This document shows positions 16,551 through 23,378 of a stretch of DNA of 64,000 nt, in pieces (the first letter of the stretch is position 1; each line of letters opens with the position of its first letter). The stretch comes from JAFMPW01 sp041743085 (GTDB taxonomy: Bacteria; Bacteroidota; Bacteroidia; Flavobacteriales; Flavobacteriaceae), in the NCBI GenBank assembly GCA_041743085.1, contig JBGTNL010000019.1, positions 1 to 64,000 on the forward strand. The letters are read 5' to 3'. The position numbers were made by a program, and so were the translations under genes. The notes beneath the pieces are model-generated. The model saw only the letters and a program-made list of their open reading frames with translations. It did not search any database and was not told the DNA's origin.

Positions 16551-17675
16551 ATGAAACTATTCGACGTTTACCCACTTTATGATGTAACTCCGGTTTCTGC
16601 CAAGGGAATTGTACTGCAGGACAACCGGGGGGAAGAGTATCTCGACTTTTACGGGGGACACGCGGTAATTTCCATAGGCCATTCCCATCCGCACTATATT
16701 GAACGCCTCAAAGACCAGTTAAATAAAATCGGGTTCTATAGCAACTCGGTTCAAAATCCATTACAGGTAGACCTGGCCGCAAAACTAGGAAAGCTTTCGG
16801 GTTGCGGGGAGTACCAGTTGTTTTTATGCAATTCCGGAGCTGAAGCCAACGAAAATGCCCTGAAAATGGCTTCTTTCCATACGGGGAAATCCCGGGTAAT
16901 TACTTTCAATAACAGCTTTCATGGAAGGACCTCCGCCGCAGTGGCTGTAACGGATAATCAAGAGATAGTTGCCCCGATCAACAAACAACAAAAAGCGACC
17001 TTTTTACCTTTTGATGATAGTGAAGCCTTTAAAAAAGAAATTAAAAAAGGCGATGTCTGCGCGGTTATTATTGAAGCAATTCAGGGAGTGGGGGGCCTGG
17101 ACGAACCTTCAACGGAATTTTACCGGCAAATAGCAAAGAACTGTAGGGAAAATGGGGTTGTTTTAATTGCCGACGAAGTGCAATCCGGTTTTGGCCGGAG
17201 CGGGAAATTCTTTGCCTTTCAGCATCACGGTATTCAACCAGACATCATTAGCATGGCCAAAGGAATGGGCAACGGCTTTCCGGTGGGAGGAATCCTTATA
17301 CACCGGAATATCAGGGCATCTCACGGGCTGTTGGGAACAACTTTTGGAGGCAACCATTTGGCCTGTGTTGCCACCATTGCGGTTTTGGAGGTATTGGAAG
17401 CCGAAAGCTTAATTGATAACGCGCAAAAGATGGGGACTTACTTTAAAGAAAAGGCAGCTTCCATTGCACAGGTGAAACGGGTGAAGGGAAGAGGTCTGAT
17501 GCTGGGGCTTGAATTCGATTTTGAAGTAGCCGATCTTCGAAAAAGATTGATCTACAATCAACACTTGTTTACCGGGGGTGCCAAGGATGCCCATATTTTG
17601 CGTATTCTGCCCGCATTGAATATTACTAAGGAGCATTTGGATATATTCTTTGATGCTTTAAAAAAAGAATTGTAG
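16551..17675 (+). CDS. argD: N-acetyl/succinylornithine aminotransferase
   Basis: A 374-residue class-III PLP aminotransferase. CNSGAEANENALKMA (phosphate-binding region, near residue 93), ADEVQSGFGRSGKFFAF (Asp208 contacts the PLP ring) and SMAKGMGNGFPVGG with the Schiff-base Lys237 are all present. It converts acyl-glutamate semialdehyde to acylornithine using glutamate. It is slightly short, as many ArgD proteins of this group are. It precedes argF' by 129 bases, a spacer in which I see no gene or clear terminator. Confidence 0.93.
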   Translation: MKLFDVYPLYDVTPVSAKGIVLQDNRGEEYLDFYGGHAVISIGHSHPHYIERLKDQLNKIGFYSNSVQNPLQVDLAAKLGKLSGCGEYQLFLCNSGAEANENALKMASFHTGKSRVITFNNSFHGRTSAAVAVTDNQEIVAPINKQQKATFLPFDDSEAFKKEIKKGDVCAVIIEAIQGVGGLDEPSTEFYRQIAKNCRENGVVLIADEVQSGFGRSGKFFAFQHHGIQPDIISMAKGMGNGFPVGGILIHRNIRASHGLLGTTFGGNHLACVATIAVLEVLEAESLIDNAQKMGTYFKEKAASIAQVKRVKGRGLMLGLEFDFEVADLRKRLIYNQHLFTGGAKDAHILRILPALNITKEHLDIFFDALKKEL

Positions 17676-17804
17676 CGGACCTTATGAAAAAAAATAATTT
17701 CTCCGGGAGGCCAGGCGCTTTGAGATAAGCGATATATATGCATTAAACGGATTTGAACCATTGTCATAGGACATCTTAAAAATAATAAAACCAATGCAGT
17801 TCTA

Positions 17805-18746
17805 ATGAAGCACTACCTCTCCATAAATGACATAGACTCCCTTTCTACCTGGGTTGCTGATGCCAGGGTTTTAAAAGAAAATCCATGGGATCATAAGCAA
17901 CCGGGTAAAAAGAAAACCTTGGGATTGTTATTCTTTAATAACAGCCTCAGGACCCGCTTAAGTACGCAAAAAGCGGCTATCAACCTTGGGATGGAGGTTA
18001 TGGTGATGAATTTTGATAAGGAGGGGTGGCTGCTCGAATACAGGGATGGGATCACTATGGACCAGGGTTCAGCGGAGCATATTAAAGAAGCCGCCCAGGT
18101 GGTTTCCCAATATTGCGATATCATAGGCATACGTGCTTTTGCGTCGTTAAAGGACAAAGAAAGGGATGAAGCAGAGCTGGTACTTTCCGGTTTTAAAAAA
18201 TATGCAACCGTACCCATCGTAAATATGGAAAGCTCTGTAAGTCACCCATTACAGGCACTGGCGGATGCCATTACAATCGCCGAGCACACATCGGGCTCAA
18301 GGCCGAAGGTGGTCCTTTCGTGGTCACCCCATCCAAAAGCACTGCCACACGCCGTTGCCAATTCTTTTGTGGAAATGATGAAACTTAGGCAGGCCGAATT
18401 TGTAATCACGCATCCTGAGGGCTATGAGCTGGATCCCCGAATCACTATGGGAGCCAAAGTTGAATATGATCAAAGCAAAGCTATAAAAGATGCCGACTTT
18501 GTATATGCAAAAAACTGGAGCAATTATAAAGAATACGGCAAAGTAGTATCGCAGGATAAAAACTGGATGATCACCACTGAAAAATTAGGCGCTGCCAAAT
18601 TTATGCACTGCCTGCCGGTACGGAGAAACGTAGTGGTAGAGGATGCAGTATTGGATGGCCCGCACTCCCTGGTCATTGAACAGGCAAATAACAGAACCTT
18701 TGCTGCCCAATTGGTGTTAAAGAAGTTGTTGGAAAGTCTGGAATAG
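17805..18746 (+). CDS. argF': N-succinylornithine/N-acetylornithine transcarbamylase
   Basis: A 313-residue transcarbamylase of the acyl-ornithine type, not ordinary OTCase. It has FFNNSLRTRLSTQKAA for carbamoyl-phosphate binding (residues 43-58), SHPLQALADAITI, WSPHPKALPHAV and FMHCLPVRRN. The specificity position in MDQGSAEHI is Ala90. In this family Glu at the equivalent site (Glu92 in Xanthomonas) favours acetylornithine, and Pro90 in Bacteroides fragilis favours succinylornithine. Sequence around ITHPEGYELDPR is also very close to the Bacteroides enzyme as I remember it. I infer succinylornithine as substrate. The stop is directly followed by the argB ATG. Confidence 0.92.
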   Translation: MKHYLSINDIDSLSTWVADARVLKENPWDHKQPGKKKTLGLLFFNNSLRTRLSTQKAAINLGMEVMVMNFDKEGWLLEYRDGITMDQGSAEHIKEAAQVVSQYCDIIGIRAFASLKDKERDEAELVLSGFKKYATVPIVNMESSVSHPLQALADAITIAEHTSGSRPKVVLSWSPHPKALPHAVANSFVEMMKLRQAEFVITHPEGYELDPRITMGAKVEYDQSKAIKDADFVYAKNWSNYKEYGKVVSQDKNWMITTEKLGAAKFMHCLPVRRNVVVEDAVLDGPHSLVIEQANNRTFAAQLVLKKLLESLE

Positions 18747-19526
18747 ATGAAAAAAAAATTAAGCATAATCAAAATAGGCGGCAACGTCATAGAGAACAAG
18801 GACGAACTCTCCCTTTTCCTGAAGTTGTTTGCCGATCTGAAAGGACAGAAGATCCTGGTGCATGGGGGTGGAAAGAAGGCCACTGAAATTGGAGAAAAAC
18901 TGGGGGTAAAATCTCAACTCGTCGGTGGCAGGAGAATTACAGACGCAAAAAGCCTGGAAGTAGTGGTCATGGTATATGCCGGACTTGTAAATAAACACCT
19001 TGTGGCAGCTTTGCAGGCAAACAATTGTAATGCAATTGGCCTTAGCGGGGCAGACGGGAATACAATCTTAGCACATAAGCGCCCCCTTAAAGATATCGAT
19101 TACGGATTTGCAGGTGATATTGATCATGTTCATAGCAGCGCTATTTCAAAATTACTGGAGAGCAAATGGGTTCCTGTGTTCTGTGCCCTTACACATGATG
19201 GTCGTGGTCAATTGTTGAATACCAACGCGGATACCATTGCCTCTGAAATTGCCATTGCAATGAGCGATACTTACGAAACCACTTTGTATTATTGTTTCGA
19301 AAAGAAAGGTGTTCTAAGCGATATTACGAAAGCCGATTCAGTAATAAAACATATGGATGAAAACTCCTATCAGGACGTATTAAAACAAGGGATCATTGCG
19401 GATGGGATGCTTCCCAAACTCGAAAATTGTTTTTACGCACTTCACAGAAATGTGGGCAAAGTCTGTATAGGGGATATCAGCATGCTTCAACCCGACTCAA
19501 CTCTTTTTACAACCATCACCTTATGA
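18747..19526 (+). CDS. argB: N-acetylglutamate (or N-succinylglutamate) kinase
   Basis: A 259-residue amino-acid kinase. IKIGGNVIENKDEL (phosphate loop), LVHGGGKKATEIGEKLG (residues 32-48) and LVGGRRITDAKSLEVV bind ATP and the acyl-amino acid, and LNTNADTIASEIAIAM lies towards the C-terminus. It begins immediately after the argF' stop and overlaps argE by an ATGA tetramer, so the three genes are tightly coupled. If ArgF' is succinyl-specific this kinase would phosphorylate N-succinylglutamate, as proposed for Bacteroides. There is no N-terminal extension of the type found in arginine-inhibited hexameric kinases. Confidence 0.93.
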   Translation: MKKKLSIIKIGGNVIENKDELSLFLKLFADLKGQKILVHGGGKKATEIGEKLGVKSQLVGGRRITDAKSLEVVVMVYAGLVNKHLVAALQANNCNAIGLSGADGNTILAHKRPLKDIDYGFAGDIDHVHSSAISKLLESKWVPVFCALTHDGRGQLLNTNADTIASEIAIAMSDTYETTLYYCFEKKGVLSDITKADSVIKHMDENSYQDVLKQGIIADGMLPKLENCFYALHRNVGKVCIGDISMLQPDSTLFTTITL

Positions 19527-20608
19527 GACAGGAACAACACATGCTCACGGAAAAAGCGATCGATCTGTTAAAAAAACTTATCGCTACCCCATCTTTTTCC
19601 TCTGGGGAGGATAAAACCGCAGATGCGATGGAAGAATGGTTTAAAACTTTTGATATTCCGTCTAAACGAAGAAAAAACAATGTGTATGCCTTCAATAAGT
19701 ATTTTGATAAAAGGAAACCCACTTTACTACTCAATTCGCATCACGATACGGTAAAACCCAATTCGGCCTATACTAAAGATCCCTTTAATGCCCATATTGA
19801 AGGGGGAAAATTATATGGTCTTGGAAGTAATGACGCAGGGGGATGTTTGGTTTCACTGATCGCAGCTTTTACCCATTTTTATAGTGCCGAAAGCCTAAAT
19901 CACAATATTATACTCGTCGCTTCGGCCGAAGAAGAAACTTCCGGCCCAAATGGATTAAACAGTATGTTGCCACTACTTCCAAAAATTGATGTGGCCATAG
20001 TTGGAGAGCCCACTTTGATGGATTTGGCCATAGCGGAAAAAGGGTTGGTTATTTTTGACGCAGTCGTAAAAGGAACACCTTCCCATGCAGCACATCCCAA
20101 TGACAATAATGCTATTTACAATACCATTAAAGTCCTGGAATGGTTTAAGGACTATTCCTTTAAAATGGTTTCCGAGGTGCTCGGAGAAGTAAAATTAACG
20201 GTAACCCAGATCAGCGGTGGCAGCCAGCACAATGTGGTTCCGGCCCAGGTGGATCTTGTGATCGATGTACGTGTTAACGATTGCTACAGCAACCAGCGGA
20301 TAACCGATATTTTAACAAGGGAAGCACCGTGTGAGTTAACACCCCGTTCGTTAAGACTTAATTCCTCCTCCATAGATCAAAATCATCCCTTGGTGCAATC
20401 GGGGGTAAGGCTGGGTAGAAAAATGTATGGCTCGCCCACACTTTCCGACCAGGCGACCTTAAGTTGCCAGTCCCTGAAATTAGGGCCAGGGGATAGTACG
20501 CGTTCCCATTCTGCGGATGAATATATTTACGTGAAAGAAATTGAAGAGGGGATTGATTTGTATATTAGGTTATTGGAAGCGTTTCTTGAAAAAGGATCAG
20601 GAGACTAG
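19523..20608 (+). CDS. argE: M20-family deacylase (acetyl/succinyl-citrulline or -ornithine)
   Basis: The start is set at the ATG at 19523, which overlaps the argB stop (ATGA); the open frame extends upstream only within argB. The 361-residue enzyme has the M20 metal ligands: NSHHDTVKP near residue 73, GLGSNDAGGCLVSL with the bridging Asp, ASAEEETSGPNG with the catalytic and metal Glu pair, and the late RSHSADEYI histidine. It removes the acyl group after carbamoylation, so the likely substrate is N-acylcitrulline rather than acylornithine. That places it after ArgF' and before ArgG in the pathway. Confidence 0.9.
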   Translation: MRQEQHMLTEKAIDLLKKLIATPSFSSGEDKTADAMEEWFKTFDIPSKRRKNNVYAFNKYFDKRKPTLLLNSHHDTVKPNSAYTKDPFNAHIEGGKLYGLGSNDAGGCLVSLIAAFTHFYSAESLNHNIILVASAEEETSGPNGLNSMLPLLPKIDVAIVGEPTLMDLAIAEKGLVIFDAVVKGTPSHAAHPNDNNAIYNTIKVLEWFKDYSFKMVSEVLGEVKLTVTQISGGSQHNVVPAQVDLVIDVRVNDCYSNQRITDILTREAPCELTPRSLRLNSSSIDQNHPLVQSGVRLGRKMYGSPTLSDQATLSCQSLKLGPGDSTRSHSADEYIYVKEIEEGIDLYIRLLEAFLEKGSGD

Positions 20609-20717
20609 AAACAAGATAAAACGCGCGGTAGAGGCAGTTGGCAACAACAATAATGTACAAATATATAAACACCTGCCTATTGCAATTGGGACAGTTACAA
20701 AATAAAAATAAATAAAA

Positions 20718-20817
20718 AATTTCTTGAAAGTTTACCCGCCTCTGGCGGGCGACTATCCCTGCCTACCGGCAGGCAGGCCCTAGGCAAAGCCATAGGGGAA
20801 TTACTTAGATTAAGGTA
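20718..20817 (+). repeat. interspersed intergenic repeat, copy 3 (full length)
   Basis: It starts AATTTCTTGAAAGTTTACCC and has the perfect hairpin CCCGCC-TCT-GGCGGG, a second CTGCC/GGCAG palindrome (CCTGCCTACCGGCAGG), and the right end GCATAGGGGAATTACTTAGATTAA in slightly changed form. It sits between argE and argH, 51 bases before the argH ATG, in the same orientation as the other copies. Confidence 0.8.
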
Positions 20818-20868
20818 AAATTGAGCTTGAACATGAAGTTTGATGCTGAATACTGAATACTAAAAAAA

Positions 20869-22149
20869 ATGAAACTCTGGGATAAAGGATTTAGCACGGA
20901 TAAAAAAATAGACCATTTTACAGTGGGGAACGACCGGGAACTGGATATTGTACTTGCCAAATACGATATTATTGCATCAAGGGCGCACGCCAGGATGTTG
21001 GGTAAAATCGGTTTGTTATCATCCTCGGAGGTAAACGCCCTTGTAAATGAATTGGATCAGATAGGAGAATCCATTAAACAAGGCAGTTTTACCATAGAGG
21101 ATGACTTTGAGGATATGCATTCGAAAATCGAGTTTTTGCTGACAGAAAAACTTGGGGATACCGGGAAAAAAATTCATACGGCGCGTTCGCGAAACGATCA
21201 GGTTTTGGTGGCCATGCAACTCTTTCTAAAAGACGAATTGACCGAAATTAAAGCGCTGGTCAGGACGCTTTTTGAGTTGTTGCTGGATTTGGCTGAAAAG
21301 CATAAGGCTGTCTTACTTCCCGGATATACGCATCTTCAGATAGCTATGCCGTCTTCATTTGGCCTTTGGTTCTCCGCCTACGCCGAAAGTTTGATAGACG
21401 ATCTGTACTTTATTAATGCCGCCTATAAAATTGCCGATCAAAATCCCCTGGGCAGCGCTGCTGGCTATGGGAGTTCATTTCCCGTAGACCGAAGTTTTAC
21501 TACAAAAGAAATGGGTTTTGAAACCTTAAAATACAATGTTGTGGCAGCACAGATGGGACGAGGTAAAGTAGAAAAGGCCACGGCATTTGGGATGGCGGGT
21601 ATTGCCGCAACACTGGCCAAACTCGCCATGGACATTTGCCTTTACATGAGTCAGAATTTTGATTTTATTTCCTTCCCGGATGAGCTGACCACCGGTAGCA
21701 GCATCATGCCCCATAAAAAGAACCCTGATGTTTTTGAACTCATTCGTGCCAAATGCAACAAAATTCAGGCGGTCCCTGGCCAGTTGACACTTATTACAAA
21801 CAACCTTCCCAGTGGCTATCACAGGGACTTGCAGCTTGTAAAGGGAGTAGTTGTTCCGGCCATCCAGGATATGAAAGCCAGTTTAGAGATGATGGCCTTC
21901 AGCATAAAAGAGATAAAAGTGAATGAACATATTCTTGACGATCCGAAATATGATTACCTGTTCAGCGTAGATACCTTAAACGAGCTGGTTCAAAAAGGAA
22001 TGCCTTTTAGGGATGCCTATAAAAAAATGGGAGGGGAAATAGAAGCAGGCACTTTTAAACCCCTTAGAAATATAAAGCATAGCCATGAGGGGAGTTTGGG
22101 GAATTTAAATTTGGAGGAAATTCGGAAAAAAATGGAGAAGGCTATCTAA
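20869..22149 (+). CDS. argH: argininosuccinate lyase
   Basis: A 426-residue fumarase/aspartase-superfamily enzyme that splits argininosuccinate to arginine and fumarate. It shows HTARSRNDQV (103-112), GYTHLQIAMP near residue 152, and the mobile catalytic loop TTGSSIMPHKKNPDVFE (residues 274-290) with its serine. It is somewhat shorter than the common 450-460 residues because of a compact C-terminus. It is separated from argE by 260 bases that include a repeat copy, so it may still be read from the operon or have its own start. Confidence 0.95.
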   Translation: MKLWDKGFSTDKKIDHFTVGNDRELDIVLAKYDIIASRAHARMLGKIGLLSSSEVNALVNELDQIGESIKQGSFTIEDDFEDMHSKIEFLLTEKLGDTGKKIHTARSRNDQVLVAMQLFLKDELTEIKALVRTLFELLLDLAEKHKAVLLPGYTHLQIAMPSSFGLWFSAYAESLIDDLYFINAAYKIADQNPLGSAAGYGSSFPVDRSFTTKEMGFETLKYNVVAAQMGRGKVEKATAFGMAGIAATLAKLAMDICLYMSQNFDFISFPDELTTGSSIMPHKKNPDVFELIRAKCNKIQAVPGQLTLITNNLPSGYHRDLQLVKGVVVPAIQDMKASLEMMAFSIKEIKVNEHILDDPKYDYLFSVDTLNELVQKGMPFRDAYKKMGGEIEAGTFKPLRNIKHSHEGSLGNLNLEEIRKKMEKAI

Positions 22150-22203
22150 GGAAAGTTGAGGCAGGATTGAAACGTACCTACGGACTCCAATAGCTGAATA
22201 AAG

Positions 22204-22250
22204 AATTTCTTAAAAGTTTACCGCCTCTGGCGGGCAACTATCCCTGCCTT
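22204..22250 (+). repeat. interspersed intergenic repeat, copy 4 (left half only)
   Basis: Only the left part is present: AATTTCTTAAAAGTTTACC, GCCTCTGGCGGGC and AACTATCCCTGCC. The right end with GGGGAATTA is missing. The copy lies between argH and the serine hydrolase gene. Confidence 0.7.
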
Positions 22251-22403
22251 TAACAAATAACCGGCTATTCCATTTTAACTCCCGCATTCTTCAATTTTTA
22301 ACAATTAAAACCCCTCAAAAGCGTTATAGAATAGTACCCCTGTTCAAAAAATCGATCAAAGGTGTATGTCGAATTTTAACAGATTCCCAATTCACGGATT
22401 CTG

Positions 22404-22411
22404 TAATTTTG
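22404..22411 (+). promoter_or_regulatory. possible -7 promoter element of the serine hydrolase/translocase pair
   Basis: TAATTTTG fits TAnnTTTG and lies 27 bases before the ATG at 22439. I see no good TTTG at the matching -33 distance, so support is partial. Confidence 0.35.
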
Positions 22412-22438
22412 ACTACATTAAAGTAACCGGAAGCATAG

Positions 22439-23356
22439 ATGAAACCAATCCTGATATTTTTACTTACCACTATTATTCTTACTGCGAAATTAGCTGCTCA
22501 AAAGGACTTGCCGATAGAAATATCGGATGCCAAGATTCAGCCGTTGCGAAAACTTTTAGACAGTTCGCTTCAGGCTAAACTGGAAAAGGAACTGTTGGCT
22601 AATCCCAAATGGAATAAATTACTCCTTCAAAAGAAGATGGCTGTTGGGGTAGTAGATTTGAGCGATCCTGAAAATGTGAGATTTGCAAGGATCAATGGCA
22701 ATCATATGATGTATGCCGCAAGCCTGCCTAAAATTGCCATCCTGTTGGCCTCAATGGACGCTATTGAAAAAGGGGAACTAACCGAAACACCGGAAGTCAC
22801 AAAAGATATGCATTTGATGATCAGCAAATCCGATAACAAAGCTTCCACCAGAATGATAGATAGATTGGGATACGAAAAAATTGAATCGGTCATGACCAAT
22901 CCAAAATATGAGTTTTACGATGAGGAATTCGGCGGAGGGCTTTGGGTAGGTAAACGTTATGGCGGTGGAGGAAACATCAACAGGGAACCTCTTAAAAATT
23001 TGAGCCATGCCGCTTCCGTGACCCAGGTCTGCCGGTATTACTATCTTCTTGCGAACGGGAAATTAATCAATAAAGAGCGTTCAAAGCAGATGTTAGCCAT
23101 TATGGAGAATCCGGCGCTGCATCATAAATTTGTAAATACACTGGATAAAATTGCTCCAAATGCCCGGTTATTCAGAAAATCCGGTTCCTGGCGTAACTAT
23201 CATTCCGATTCTGTTTTGGTTTGGGGCGAAGATCCCGGCAGGCGCTATATTTTAGTCGCTCTAATCGATGATCCCGGCGGGGAGCAGATCATCAGGAACC
23301 TGGTAAGACCTGTGGAGAAGGTTTTAAAAAAGGGCATACCTTTGGCCACCAAATAG
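22439..23356 (+). CDS. class-A beta-lactamase-like secreted serine hydrolase
   Basis: A 305-residue protein with a signal peptide (MKPILIFLLTTIILTAKLAA). It has the three serine-hydrolase motifs of the penicillin-recognising fold: SLPK (Ser95, Lys98), SDN (131-133) and KSG (247-249). I do not see the class-A ExxLN omega-loop glutamate at the usual spacing, so efficient beta-lactam hydrolysis is doubtful; a peptidoglycan-related peptidase or esterase is equally possible. It is 22 bases upstream of the ATP/ADP-translocase-HEAT gene and very likely co-transcribed with it. A relative with the same motif set lies on the opposite strand at 26194-27456. Confidence 0.78.
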   Translation: MKPILIFLLTTIILTAKLAAQKDLPIEISDAKIQPLRKLLDSSLQAKLEKELLANPKWNKLLLQKKMAVGVVDLSDPENVRFARINGNHMMYAASLPKIAILLASMDAIEKGELTETPEVTKDMHLMISKSDNKASTRMIDRLGYEKIESVMTNPKYEFYDEEFGGGLWVGKRYGGGGNINREPLKNLSHAASVTQVCRYYYLLANGKLINKERSKQMLAIMENPALHHKFVNTLDKIAPNARLFRKSGSWRNYHSDSVLVWGEDPGRRYILVALIDDPGGEQIIRNLVRPVEKVLKKGIPLATK

Positions 23357-23378
23357 ATACCGTGTTCCAAAAAGCGAT

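Noticed and set aside
22439..23356. A true class-A beta-lactamase resistance gene
   Set aside because: The SxxK, SDN and KSG motifs are present, but I cannot find the omega-loop glutamate; resistance is not supported.
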